DNA of 38,671 nucleotides from Candidatus Coatesiibacteriota bacterium (GCA_003647715.1 QMNJ01000001.1:1-38671); one strand, 5' to 3'. Numbered from the stretch's first letter, positions 1 to 8,685 are shown. Program-made: numbers and translations. Notes: generated by a model from the sequence alone, not told the origin.

Positions 1-126
1 AGATATTATTTGCCATATTAATTATTCGGTTATTGTGAATAGAATACAGATAACAATATAGGAGTTTTGACCGCAAGGGCTTTGAGATAGTATATAGATA
101 GTAAACTTCTATTGGCTAATATATAT
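1..126. other. Non-coding flank downstream of ptsI
   Basis: AT-rich sequence between the window edge and the ptsI stop codon. I see no convincing ORF, RNA or hairpin-plus-T-run terminator on either strand, so whether the operon continues to the left is unknown. Confidence 0.5.
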
Positions 127-1875
127 TTAGTCAGATGATATAAGTTTCAGATTCTTCAGTGGGGTTTCATTTAGCAGATAGTTCTTAATTTCCATGGCAG
201 TTGCCATCTTAAGCGCTTTTAAGGCAATCTCTCTCAGCTCGCTGAACTCAACCGACCTTATGGCATATTTCACAGCGGGAATGTTTGTGGGGCTTGCTGA
301 TAGTTCATCTACTCCCATTCCCACAAGCAATAAAGTTGATATGGGGTCTCCCGCCATCTCGCCGCATACACCAACCCATATTCTGTTCTTGTGGGCGCTG
401 TCAATAACCCTGTGGATGAGGTTCAATACCGCAGGATGATAGGGGTCGTAGAGATAAGAGATACGCTCGTTTACTCTATCTACAGCAAGCGTGTATTGTA
501 TGAGGTCATTTGTGCCTATGGAGAAGAAGTCAACCTCCTTTGCGAACAGGTGGGCGAGGACAGCGGTTGAGGGCACCTCCACCATTATCCCTACCTCAAT
601 CTCTCTATTAAATTTTATACGCCTCTTCTTCAGTTCATCCTTGACCTCTTTCACTATCATCTTTGCTCTTCTCAGTTCGTGTATGTCGCTAACAAGTGGG
701 AACATAACTTTAGCATCTCCGAAGGCGCTTGCTCTCAGTATAGCCCTCAATTGTGCCTTGAAGATATCCGTCCGCTCCAGGCAGAACCTGATTGCTCTCC
801 AGCCGAGGAATGGGTTTAACTCCTTCGGGGTGTCTGCATAGAACATGAACTTGTCGCCGCCCAGGTCTATAGTCCTTATCACCGTGGGATGAGGGTTCAT
901 CTCCTCAACTACCATTTTGTATATCTCAAACTGCTCGTCTTCTGATGGTACATCGGTTCGGTTGAGGAATAAAAACTCGGTTCGGTATAGTCCAATACCT
1001 TCCCCACCACACTCCTTCACCTGTTTGACCTCCCGAGCAAGTTCAATGTTGCAAGATAGCGTTACCTTGTAGCCGTCTTTTGTGACTGCAGGTAGCTTTG
1101 ACTGTTCAATCAGGTCTTTTGTTATTTTATCGTAACGCTTCTTCTTACTCTTATATTTCCTCAACACCGGGGGTGATGGGTTTACAATTACCAGCCCCTC
1201 TTTACCGTCAATTATGACAGTGTCACCATCTTTTATGAATAGGGTTGCAGTTCTGGTCCCCACCACTGCAGGGATGCCCAGGGATTTTGCCATTATAGCG
1301 GTGTGGCTGGTCTTGCCACCTGCGTCAGTGACGAAACCCAATACCTTGTCTCTGGTGAATAGGGCTGTTTGAGATGGAGCAAGGTTCTTCGCAACGATTA
1401 TCTGTGGTTCATCGCCTCCAATAATATCCAAATCTTCGTTCTGGAGTTCTGCTATCAGAAGACGGGTTAAATCCTTTAAGTCCTGCATTCTCTCTAAAAA
1501 GAATCTATCATCCGATTGACTATAGTTCTTTATTATATCTGTAATGGTTGCGTGTATTCCCGCCTCTGCTTTTGTCTTTCCCTCTTTTATCTTATCTTTG
1601 CATATATTAATTATGCTATTATCCTCAAGCAATTCCAGATAGAAATCAAAAACAGAAAACGCAGGGGATGAGCTATCCATACTTTCTTTAATTGTGGTTA
1701 TTCTATTCTTAACTCCCTCTACCGCATCTTCAAATCTCTTTACCTCAATCTCGGGATTCTCTACCCTGCCTGCAAAATCCTCCATCTTCGTGTGGGTGGA
1801 TTTTACTATCGTTGCTTTACCGATAGTAATGCCGGGTGACGCTGGAATTCCTGATAATTTCTTCTCTCTTGGCAT
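127..1875 (-). CDS. ptsI: PTS enzyme I (PEP-protein phosphotransferase)
   Basis: This is the cytosolic first enzyme of the phosphotransferase system. It takes phosphate from phosphoenolpyruvate and passes it to His17 of HPr. The 582 residues match the usual family length. The N-terminal part is the HPr-binding and phosphohistidine region, with the active His191 in the motif GGKTSHTAIMAKSLG (residues 186-200). The C-terminal PEP-binding barrel carries the catalytic Cys504 in VGVCGEMAGDP. The ATG follows the ptsH TAA with no spacing, and a GGAG ribosome binding site lies inside the end of ptsH, so the two are translationally coupled. It is the last recognisable gene of the rpoN-to-ptsI operon. 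All key residues I can check are intact, so the relay should be able to be charged. Confidence 0.97.
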   Translation of the reverse strand: MPREKKLSGIPASPGITIGKATIVKSTHTKMEDFAGRVENPEIEVKRFEDAVEGVKNRITTIKESMDSSSPAFSVFDFYLELLEDNSIINICKDKIKEGKTKAEAGIHATITDIIKNYSQSDDRFFLERMQDLKDLTRLLIAELQNEDLDIIGGDEPQIIVAKNLAPSQTALFTRDKVLGFVTDAGGKTSHTAIMAKSLGIPAVVGTRTATLFIKDGDTVIIDGKEGLVIVNPSPPVLRKYKSKKKRYDKITKDLIEQSKLPAVTKDGYKVTLSCNIELAREVKQVKECGGEGIGLYRTEFLFLNRTDVPSEDEQFEIYKMVVEEMNPHPTVIRTIDLGGDKFMFYADTPKELNPFLGWRAIRFCLERTDIFKAQLRAILRASAFGDAKVMFPLVSDIHELRRAKMIVKEVKDELKKRRIKFNREIEVGIMVEVPSTAVLAHLFAKEVDFFSIGTNDLIQYTLAVDRVNERISYLYDPYHPAVLNLIHRVIDSAHKNRIWVGVCGEMAGDPISTLLLVGMGVDELSASPTNIPAVKYAIRSVEFSELREIALKALKMATAMEIKNYLLNETPLKNLKLISSD

Positions 1876-2148
1876 TTATTCAACTCCAAATTTATCGTTT
1901 ATAAGATTTACAAGTTCTTCAATTGCAATATCAGCATCATCACCATCAGCAATCAGTTTTATTTTATGCCCCTTTGCACAGGCAAGCATCAACACGCCCA
2001 TAATAGATTTGGCATCAATGCGCTCACCGTCTTTCTCCACAAATATATCACTTTTGAACTTCTTTGCGGTCTGGACAAACTTGGCTGCTGGTCTGGCGTG
2101 AAGACCATACCTATTAAGTATCTCTACTTCTCGCTCTTTTATGGTCAT
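1876..2148 (-). CDS. ptsH: Phosphocarrier protein HPr
   Basis: Small phosphocarrier (90 residues) of the PTS. His17 in GLHARPAA is the site phosphorylated by enzyme I, and Ser48 in DAKSIMGVLMLA is the regulatory site of HPr kinase. Both sites are present, so HPr can serve both the PEP relay and the ATP-dependent HprK switch, whose gene lies three genes upstream. The start has a strong GGAGGA ribosome binding site. The gene sits between the EIIB-like gene (21-base gap) and ptsI (no gap). Ser-phosphorylated HPr acts with CcpA in Firmicutes; no CcpA-type gene is visible here, so the target of the regulatory form is open. Confidence 0.97.
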   Translation of the reverse strand: MTIKEREVEILNRYGLHARPAAKFVQTAKKFKSDIFVEKDGERIDAKSIMGVLMLACAKGHKIKLIADGDDADIAIEELVNLINDKFGVE

Positions 2149-2169
2149 TAAAAATCCTCCGTCTGTTAA

Positions 2170-2658
2170 TCAACCGAACAGTATTTCCCTTATCAGCCCC
2201 TCTATCTGCAACATTGATATTCTTCTTATGGGGTCAAGAAATATCTTTGTTCCTGTCTGCCTTAATAACAACAGTTTTTGGTAATCAAGTGGTGATATGT
2301 TGACCTTTTCCATTAATTGTTTTCGTGTTCCAATATCGGGCATCCTGGCAATGTATAATTGCTTAAGGGGCATTCCCCTATATATCAGTTCAATTATGTC
2401 TTCTAAACTCTCAAAAATAATCAGTGTTCTTTCCTCAATATCTCTTTTAAGAGACATTATTGGCACCTGCTCCGGGGACATTATTTTGATGTTAAGAAAT
2501 TGGGGGACCCTGAACCTCCATATGAATTCAGCTATTCTGTTTCTTGATAGGGTCTTACTTACTATTACCAAACTTCTGGCGTTGAATATATCAACCCATG
2601 GCAGAGCACTTTGTATCTCACTCGCCAATTCATCCAGTATGTAATATACCTTCATCAT
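2170..2658 (-). CDS. Mannose-family PTS EIIB-like protein, phospho-acceptor His apparently replaced
   Basis: The 162 residues have the length and pattern of the mannose/sorbose-family EIIB domain, which normally takes phosphate from EIIA on a His in an RIDDRLIHGQV-type N-terminal motif. The protein can be aligned without gaps to that region: Asp9, Gln16, Trp21, Asn26 and Ala27 match family positions, but the residue at the His position is Glu14. The first 40 residues contain no His. The following segments (around RSLVIVSK and IKIMSPEQ) fit the rest of the fold. No EIIC or EIID gene is nearby. I infer a catalytically dead, possibly regulatory EIIB. The alignment is from memory of the family consensus, so the family call is firmer than the residue-level claim. 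There is no strong ribosome binding site; two ATGs in a row make the start uncertain by one codon. Confidence 0.78.
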   Translation of the reverse strand: MMKVYYILDELASEIQSALPWVDIFNARSLVIVSKTLSRNRIAEFIWRFRVPQFLNIKIMSPEQVPIMSLKRDIEERTLIIFESLEDIIELIYRGMPLKQLYIARMPDIGTRKQLMEKVNISPLDYQKLLLLRQTGTKIFLDPIRRISMLQIEGLIREILFG

Positions 2659-2678
2659 ATAAATATATCTAAATCTGT

Positions 2679-3104
2679 CTAAATAATCTTGGTCGCATCT
2701 AAATGACTCATCTTACCTACCTCAATTACCTTTTTTACGAGGTCCTGGATGTTCATCTCTCTGTGATATGCAATAGCAGATATCAACATAGGTAAATTCA
2801 AGCCGGTAACTAATGCGGTTTCTATGTTATTTGACCTGAGATTCTTTACCGCCTCTACTGCTGAGTTTGCCGGACTGGCTCCCCACATATCGGTTAATAT
2901 GAGAATTGCTTCACATCTGCTTTTAAGTTCATCTGCCTCATGTTTTATCACCTCAACAACCTCTTCCAATTTATCCTTTGACCTCACCGATACACAACGA
3001 ATCAGATTGGTTCTGCCAAGTATTAACTCCGCTGCCTCCATCATATCTCTGCCAATCGTGTTGTGGCTTACTAATAGTAACCCTATGCTATGGTTATTCT
3101 TCAT
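2679..3104 (-). CDS. Mannose-family PTS EIIA protein
   Basis: About 141 residues, the size of a stand-alone mannose-type EIIA domain, which takes phosphate from HPr. The expected active His is His14 in GLLLVSHNTIG. The second family landmark, usually DxFGGSPxN, appears as DMWGASPAN. I chose the ATG at 3104 rather than an in-frame TTG 30 bases upstream: homologues begin just before the first strand, and an AAAGAAAG purine run precedes this ATG. With this start the gene overlaps the 3' end of hprK by 11 bases. Because EIIA keeps its His while the adjacent EIIB seems to have lost its own, EIIA may end the relay as a sensor of PTS charge. MglB-like or dihydroxyacetone-kinase EIIA roles are not suggested by the neighbours. 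Confidence 0.88.
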   Translation of the reverse strand: MKNNHSIGLLLVSHNTIGRDMMEAAELILGRTNLIRCVSVRSKDKLEEVVEVIKHEADELKSRCEAILILTDMWGASPANSAVEAVKNLRSNNIETALVTGLNLPMLISAIAYHREMNIQDLVKKVIEVGKMSHLDATKII

Positions 3105-4053
3105 TTTTATTACTTTCTTTAAGCATCTTTTCAATAAGCATTCTGTTGAACTCCTTTGCAGAGTGATAGCCCTTCTGTTTAAGAATCTGGTTCAGAACTG
3201 CAACCTCAATGAGGGTTGCAATATTCTTGCCGGGGAATACGGGAATGGTCACATAGGGGAGTTTCACATCCAGAATGTCATAAATCTGCTCATATAGACC
3301 TGTTCTGTCATATTCCTTGGACTTATCAAACTCTTCAAGATTTATTATCAATTCAATTCTCTTTGATTCCTTTATAGCGCTTGCTCCGAAAAGTCGTGCA
3401 ATGTTCACTATGCCCAATCCCTGTATCTCCATATGGTTCTGTATATTGGTGTCTGACCTTCCTACGAGTTCACCCCCTATCAGCCGTTTTGCATATATCT
3501 GGTCATCGGATATCAACCTATGCCCCCTGGAGACGAGTTCAAGGGCGCACTCACTCTTACCTATTCCACTCTTGCCGAGAATCAGTGTTCCCACACCATA
3601 TATGTCAACTAAAACACCGTGAATGAGTTTTTCCTTAGACATGGTATCCCAGAGGAAATAACTGAGGTTAGCGACCAATATTCCAGTGGGGTGAGGAGAA
3701 GCAAAGACAGGTATTCTCTTGTGGTCTGCTGATTCCAGCAGTTCCTGCGGGCAGGGTAGAGAGCGGGAGATTATGAAACAGGGTATGTCATAGGTGACTA
3801 TTTTCTCAAAGACCTCTTTTTTATACTTTTTATCTTTTGTCTTGAGGTAATCATGCTCCGTCTTGCCAAGGACTTGAATTCTCTTGGAAGCAAAGGTGTC
3901 AAAGAAACCAGCGATAGCAAGTGATGGTCTATTAACCTCTTTTTTCGCAATTTCTCTATCTAGGTCAGCATTGGAATTTAGAAGTATGAGGTTGTCGTTC
4001 TCACCGAACTCAGAATACAATCTCTCTACCGTGAGCTTGTTTACCTTAACCAT
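3094..4053 (-). CDS. hprK: HPr kinase/phosphorylase
   Basis: Bifunctional enzyme that phosphorylates HPr on its regulatory Ser and removes that phosphate. From the ATG at 4053 the protein has 319 residues, close to other HprK proteins. His145 in HGVLVDIYGVG, the P-loop GKSGIGKS (160-167), the acidic pair in LISDDQ, and the C-terminal signature starting HMEIQGLGIVN (from 207) are all in order. An in-frame TTG 15 bases upstream would add five residues, but the second start matches the family N-terminus. Its substrate HPr is encoded in the same operon with an intact Ser48. HprK is best known from Firmicutes but occurs in several Gram-negative groups next to rpoN and ptsN, as here. Confidence 0.96.
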   Translation of the reverse strand: MVKVNKLTVERLYSEFGENDNLILLNSNADLDREIAKKEVNRPSLAIAGFFDTFASKRIQVLGKTEHDYLKTKDKKYKKEVFEKIVTYDIPCFIISRSLPCPQELLESADHKRIPVFASPHPTGILVANLSYFLWDTMSKEKLIHGVLVDIYGVGTLILGKSGIGKSECALELVSRGHRLISDDQIYAKRLIGGELVGRSDTNIQNHMEIQGLGIVNIARLFGASAIKESKRIELIINLEEFDKSKEYDRTGLYEQIYDILDVKLPYVTIPVFPGKNIATLIEVAVLNQILKQKGYHSAKEFNRMLIEKMLKESNKNEE

Positions 4054-4087
4054 ATTTGGTAATGACAACTTATAGTAATAATTAAAT

Positions 4088-4555
4088 CTAACTCAATTCT
4101 TCTTCTCTCTTTGATATGAGTTTTAATACATCATCAGGGGTTTTTGCCTTATTCAACTCCTCTCTGAATTCCTCCTTTTTTAGCATTCTTGAGAGTCGTG
4201 CCAGTGCCCTTAGATGTTCTTGGTCATTTGGGGCGGCTAGCATAAAGAATATATATACCGGTTCTTCATCCAGCGCCTCAAAGTCCACTCCATTCTTTGA
4301 CGAACCAAATGCAATGGTTAGGTTCTCCACTATATCCGGCTGACCCTGTCTTGGATGTGGAATTGCTACTCCATGCTCAAAGCCGGTGGAACATAGTCGC
4401 TCTCTTTCCACCACCGCTTCGTATATCCTGTTCGGGTCTTTGATGTTTCCTGAATTGGATAGAACCTCAACCATCTCTTTCAGGATTTCATCTTTTGTTT
4501 TACCTGTCAGACCAATCTTAATGGTCTTACTTGAGATGTGGTCAGCAATACGCAT
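4088..4555 (-). CDS. ptsN: PTS EIIA of the fructose/nitrogen-regulatory type (PtsN)
   Basis: Single-domain EIIA of 155 residues of the fructose/mannitol-nitrogen family. The phosphorylated His67 lies in the hallmark GVAIPHPR, preceded by STGFEHG. In Proteobacteria PtsN is charged by a PTS branch and acts as a regulator, for example of potassium transport, not as a sugar carrier. Here it sits between hpf and hprK in an rpoN operon, matching the classical rpoN-hpf-ptsN order, although rapZ and the NPr gene are missing and the general ptsH lies downstream. A GGAGG ribosome binding site supports the ATG. No fructose permease is in the window, which favours the regulatory reading. Confidence 0.93.
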   Translation of the reverse strand: MRIADHISSKTIKIGLTGKTKDEILKEMVEVLSNSGNIKDPNRIYEAVVERERLCSTGFEHGVAIPHPRQGQPDIVENLTIAFGSSKNGVDFEALDEEPVYIFFMLAAPNDQEHLRALARLSRMLKKEEFREELNKAKTPDDVLKLISKREEELS

Positions 4556-4579
4556 ATTATTCCTCCCTGTAAAAATATG

Positions 4580-5095
4580 TTATAATGGTTTTAACAAACA
4601 AATCCTACCGTCAGTTCTTCTGTATAATACATTAACCCTGTCGGTATGAGCATCTATAAATGCAAAAAACTCGTGATTAGATGACCTGAAATGCTGTAGT
4701 GCTTCTTCCATCGTCATCGGTTTGTATTGTATATTATGAATAATAATCTCCTCTTCAGCAATGGTGGTTGTTTCCTCCTCAACGGTTGGTTCCGTTGCCG
4801 GTCGCTTTGATGATAAGTATCTATCCTTCTGGCGTCTTATCTGCTTTTCAATCTTATCAAATGCATTATTAATTGAGGTTCTGAGGTCGTTGGAATCATC
4901 AGTTCCCCTATAGGAATGACCTTTGGATTTTAGAGATACCTCAACGATATATCTGTGCTTTTCTAAACTTATCACCATATTTAGATTATCATAACCAAAT
5001 TTTAACATTCTCTCAATTTTAGATAACCTCTTATTTATATATTTCTCGGTTGATGGTGAAATTTCAATATTTTTACTCTGAATGTTTATAGCCAT
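4580..5095 (-). CDS. hpf: Long-form ribosome hibernation promoting factor
   Basis: Protein of 171 residues with the two-part layout of long HPF. The N-terminal ribosome-binding domain (about 1-100) has the beta-alpha-beta pattern starting MAINIQSKNIEIS and the VEVSLKSKGHSYRGTD segment. After an acidic linker rich in Glu and Thr comes the C-terminal dimerisation domain (about 120-171), with KPMTMEEA, HEFFAFIDAHTDRVNVLYRR and a final GRICLLKPL. Long HPF pairs 70S ribosomes into inactive 100S dimers. The AAGGAGGT ribosome binding site is nearly perfect, implying high expression. Location between lipA and ptsN in an rpoN operon is typical, although Proteobacteria usually carry the short form here. 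Confidence 0.95.
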   Translation of the reverse strand: MAINIQSKNIEISPSTEKYINKRLSKIERMLKFGYDNLNMVISLEKHRYIVEVSLKSKGHSYRGTDDSNDLRTSINNAFDKIEKQIRRQKDRYLSSKRPATEPTVEEETTTIAEEEIIIHNIQYKPMTMEEALQHFRSSNHEFFAFIDAHTDRVNVLYRRTDGRICLLKPL

Positions 5096-5116
5096 ATTAA
5101 CCTCCTTACCTTCTGT

Positions 5117-5995
5117 TCATACAGTCGCATGGTATGATGTTCTGGCTAATGGTTCTGATAATACACTTTCAAACCCCATCTCTTTCGCCCTCTCACCCCA
5201 TTCTTTAAATTCTTCTTCTGTATAGTATCTGCTTACTGGAACATTCGCATGTGACGGTCTTAAATATTGACCTATAACCAACTTCTTAACCTTCACATCT
5301 CTCAGGTCATACATCAGTTCCTCAATTTCTTCGTTTTTTTCACCCAATCCTAACATAAAGCCCGACTTTGTGGATATACCATCTTTCCTGCTGTTTATTT
5401 TTCGCAATATCTCAAGAGACCTATCGTAGTCAGCGCCAGGGCGAATGCTTTTATATAATCTTCTCACCGTCTCAATATTATGAGAGATACAGTATGGCTC
5501 ACTGTCTATGACCCTATTGAGGGCATCTTCATCACCATTGAAGTCAGGAATCAGTATCTCAACCTTTGTAGCAGGCGAGTGTTTTCTTATCATCTTTACG
5601 GTCTCGTAGAAGACCCCGGCGCCGCCATCCTGCAGGTCGTCTCTGGTAACTGATGTAATAACCACATAGTCCAGATTTAGCTCCCTTAGGGCTAATCCTA
5701 CCCTCTCGGGCTCATCTGGTTCAACTGGTAGTGGTATGCCACCGGTTACACCGCAGAAAGCACACCCTCTGGTGCATATATTCCCGAGTATCATAATAGT
5801 CGCTACGCCGGCGCTGAAGCACTCGCCCTTATTAGGACACTTCGCCTCCTCACATACCGTGTGAAGGCGGTATCGCTTCAATATATTGAGTATCCTTTTT
5901 GTGGAACCCGCCTCTGGCAATCCCGTCTTCTTATATCTTGGGGGTCTTCTCATATTATTCAAAGCGAGTGTATCATTCTTTCTGATAAGCCCCAT
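5117..5995 (-). CDS. lipA: Lipoyl synthase (radical SAM)
   Basis: Inserts two sulfurs into protein-bound octanoyl groups to make lipoyl cofactors. Both iron-sulfur clusters can be read: the auxiliary cluster CX4CX5C at Cys48, Cys53 and Cys59, and the radical SAM CX3CX2C at Cys74, Cys78 and Cys81. The C-terminal RTSYHA supplies Ser287, the unusual fourth ligand of the auxiliary cluster. Length 292 is normal. The ATG at 5995 has a good AGGTGAGG ribosome binding site, so I prefer it to the internal ATG at 5953, which lacks one. The chosen start overlaps the end of lpd by 37 bases. Pairing with lpd makes sense, since Lpd reoxidises the lipoyl group that LipA makes. Confidence 0.97.
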   Translation of the reverse strand: MGLIRKNDTLALNNMRRPPRYKKTGLPEAGSTKRILNILKRYRLHTVCEEAKCPNKGECFSAGVATIMILGNICTRGCAFCGVTGGIPLPVEPDEPERVGLALRELNLDYVVITSVTRDDLQDGGAGVFYETVKMIRKHSPATKVEILIPDFNGDEDALNRVIDSEPYCISHNIETVRRLYKSIRPGADYDRSLEILRKINSRKDGISTKSGFMLGLGEKNEEIEELMYDLRDVKVKKLVIGQYLRPSHANVPVSRYYTEEEFKEWGERAKEMGFESVLSEPLARTSYHATV

Positions 5996-7326
5996 AATGC
6001 CTCACCTGTTGCCTCTGACAGGGTAGGGTGACTATGGACAAGGTCTTTGAACTCATCTGCTTTCATCTCAGAGAGTATTGCCAGTGAAATCTCACCAATC
6101 AATTCGCCAGCAGATAGACCGACTATGGTTCCCGATAGAATCCTTCCATCAGCACCTGAGATTATTTTAACGAAACCATCTGTCTCTCCCATCGCAAGTG
6201 CCCTTCCAAGCGCTCTAAAATGAAATGTGCTTGTTGTGTATTCATACCCGCTCTCTTTCAATTCATCCTCAGTGGGTCCCACTTGGGCTATTTCAGGTAT
6301 TGTATATACCACACTTGGAATAATATCATATCTCACCTTTCTTTTGTATCCAAGTATATTCTCTACCGCTATTACGCCTTCGTAGAATGCCTTGTGAGCC
6401 AGCATGGGGCGGGGAAGAATGTCGCCAATAGCATAGATATTGCCACAGCCAGTGTGGAGGTATTCATCGGTCTCCACAAAGCCACCGTTATTCAGCTTTA
6501 TACCACCTATATTGCTGAAACTATCGGTATTGGGAACCCTGCCAACCGATAGTAAGATACATTCTGCTTCAATCACTATGCCGTCCTCTAAGGTCGCTTC
6601 CAGACAGCCGTCCTTCTTTGTCCATCTCTTGATAGTAGTTTCTGTTGAAAGTTTTACTCCAAGTGATTTCAATTTTGATGCGATGACCCTTGAGGCGCGT
6701 TTATCACTGCCAGGAATTGCTCTATCAAGCAGTTCAACAAGATAAACCTTGACACCTATATTTGCGAATATATATGCAAACTCACATCCGATTGCACCCG
6801 CTCCAACCACTATCAATCTCGCTGGTGGTTTTTCTAGTTCAAGTATATCATCACTGGTCAGAATGTATTTGTTATCTATCTCAAGACCAGGTAATGAAGA
6901 AGGTTTTGAACCAGTAGCAAGAATTATATTGTTCGCCCTGATTTCCTCTACTCCATCAACCATAATTGTGTTCTCTGATGTAAGCTCTCCATATCCCTCT
7001 ATCAAGTCAACCTTTAACTTCTTCAAAAGGTGCAGAACACCATCCCTCAATGTTTTCACCACCTCTTCTCTCGTCTTCAACATGCGTTTGTAGTTGAATT
7101 CAGCATCTCTGATATCAACGCCGTATTCGCTTGAATTTAATGCTATGTTGTATCTGTGCCCTGCTTCTATCATCACCTTGGTAGGTATACAGCCCCGATT
7201 AAGGCAGGTGCCACCTACCTTATCCTTCTCTATTAGGGCTACACTCACTCCCATCTTCGCCGCCCTTATCGCTGCTACATATCCACCCGACCCTCCTCCC
7301 AGAATTGCTATATCATATTCCCTCAA
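5959..7326 (-). CDS. lpdA: Dihydrolipoyl dehydrogenase (E3)
   Basis: FAD and NAD flavoprotein that reoxidises dihydrolipoyl groups in 2-oxoacid dehydrogenases or the glycine cleavage system. The 455 residues show the FAD-binding GGGSGGYVAAIRAA near residue 10, the redox disulfide Cys41/Cys46 in GGTCLNRGCIPTK, a central NAD-binding GAGAIGCEFA, the second FAD motif ending YAIGD, and the catalytic pair His433/Glu438 in HSHPTLSEATGE. The start is TTG: a strong GGAGGT lies seven bases ahead, and no in-frame ATG precedes it. No E1 or E2 gene is in the window, so the partner complex cannot be named. It lies 18 bases after rpoN in the same operon. Confidence 0.96.
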   Translation of the reverse strand: MREYDIAILGGGSGGYVAAIRAAKMGVSVALIEKDKVGGTCLNRGCIPTKVMIEAGHRYNIALNSSEYGVDIRDAEFNYKRMLKTREEVVKTLRDGVLHLLKKLKVDLIEGYGELTSENTIMVDGVEEIRANNIILATGSKPSSLPGLEIDNKYILTSDDILELEKPPARLIVVGAGAIGCEFAYIFANIGVKVYLVELLDRAIPGSDKRASRVIASKLKSLGVKLSTETTIKRWTKKDGCLEATLEDGIVIEAECILLSVGRVPNTDSFSNIGGIKLNNGGFVETDEYLHTGCGNIYAIGDILPRPMLAHKAFYEGVIAVENILGYKRKVRYDIIPSVVYTIPEIAQVGPTEDELKESGYEYTTSTFHFRALGRALAMGETDGFVKIISGADGRILSGTIVGLSAGELIGEISLAILSEMKADEFKDLVHSHPTLSEATGEALWGLSERMIHSL

Positions 7327-7344
7327 ATCTCATACCTCCATTAT

Positions 7345-8685
7345 CTATATCCTCTTATTCCTTCTTACTACTCCAGATAATCTTTTTCTCTTCCACAACG
7401 ACGGTATATTAAGCATATCTCTGTATTTCGCTACTGTTCTGCGGGCAATATCATAACCATCCGCCTTGAGTTTTGCAAGTATCTCTTCATCCGATAGGGG
7501 ATTTCTGGGGTCTTCATCAGCGATTATCTCTTTTATCGCCTCCAGTATCTCCCTCTGTGATTTATCCCTGACCTTCTTGGTGAAGAATATCTTCATGGGA
7601 AGTATGCCATGCGGTGTCTTTATATACTTTGATGATACTGCTCTGCTTATCGTAGAGATTGATGTGCCCAGTTTGTCTGCTATATCCTCCATCTTCAGGG
7701 GTCTTATTCCCTTGAGACCCTCTTTTAAGAAGCGGGGTTGTGCGTCCAGCACCGCCTGAGATACCTCAAGGACTGTCTCCAGGCGCCGGTTCACCGTCCA
7801 GCGCATATCCTTTGCCTGCCTGAATAACCCTCTGATGAACCTCAAATCATCTTTCGTTACTCCCTCCGAATTCATAATTGTGTTATAGTATTCGCGCTTA
7901 ACTATCAGATTGGGACAAGCCCTGGGGTTAAGTCGCACCTTAAGACCACCATTTGCGGGCACTGCCTCCAGTTCCCACTCTCCAACCCGCTCAATGTCAT
8001 CCATACCCTCAGCCGGATATGGTCTGGCATTTCTTATCAGTATCTTAAACTCTTCAAACTTTTCCTCTGTAAGTTTGTATCTCTTTGAGATATCTGTGTA
8101 TTCAATTCCAGGATTCTTGATGTATGTTTTAACCAGTTGTTTCAAATTCTTTATCCTGAAACCCGCCTCACGCAACTGTATTTCAATTGCCTCCTCAACG
8201 CTCTCGGCACCTACTCCTGTCGGCTCCATCCTCTGTATCACCCTTTTGAGCACATCTCTAAGTTTGCTCTCCTCAATACCATACCACTTTGAGAGTTCAG
8301 TCACGGAGGCGGTAAAGAGACCCCGCTCATCTATCTCGCCTATAAGTATTTCGCCAATCTTTTTCTCCTCTTCACTTTCAACTAAAAGGTTTAACTGATT
8401 GAGAAGGTGACTCTGGAGGGAGGGCTTTCTATTAGCGATTTTTGCCTCCATCACCACTCGCCTATTGGGCTCGTAATCGGAGGTCGGCGCTGTTTCATCG
8501 GGATAATCCTCCTCTGTTGATTCATCAGAAACATCCACGAAAGGGTTCTGCTCAGCTGACTGCCTGAGGTAGGTTCTCAACTCCTGAGCCGGCATTCTGA
8601 GTATCTTGATGTATTCAAGAACCCTCGGCGCCATCTTCAATTTCTGCTTTATCTTCTGCTCGCTTTTCTGTGCTCTATCAACCAT
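7345..8685 (-). CDS. rpoN: RNA polymerase sigma-54 factor
   Basis: Sigma factor for promoters of the -24/-12 type that need an AAA+ activator. Region I at the N-terminus has the expected pattern (KIKQKLKMAPRVLEYIKILRM, then ELRTYLRQSAEQNPF). It is followed by a short acidic region II, the core-binding domain and the DNA-binding part, with the RpoN box at 414-423 reading ARRTVAKYRD against the canonical ARRTVAKYRE. Length 446 is normal. It is the first gene of the ten-gene minus-strand operon. I see no clear Shine-Dalgarno sequence before the ATG and no good -24/-12 promoter in the neighbouring gap. No bacterial enhancer-binding protein is encoded in the window. Confidence 0.96.
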   Translation of the reverse strand: MVDRAQKSEQKIKQKLKMAPRVLEYIKILRMPAQELRTYLRQSAEQNPFVDVSDESTEEDYPDETAPTSDYEPNRRVVMEAKIANRKPSLQSHLLNQLNLLVESEEEKKIGEILIGEIDERGLFTASVTELSKWYGIEESKLRDVLKRVIQRMEPTGVGAESVEEAIEIQLREAGFRIKNLKQLVKTYIKNPGIEYTDISKRYKLTEEKFEEFKILIRNARPYPAEGMDDIERVGEWELEAVPANGGLKVRLNPRACPNLIVKREYYNTIMNSEGVTKDDLRFIRGLFRQAKDMRWTVNRRLETVLEVSQAVLDAQPRFLKEGLKGIRPLKMEDIADKLGTSISTISRAVSSKYIKTPHGILPMKIFFTKKVRDKSQREILEAIKEIIADEDPRNPLSDEEILAKLKADGYDIARRTVAKYRDMLNIPSLWKRKRLSGVVRRNKRI

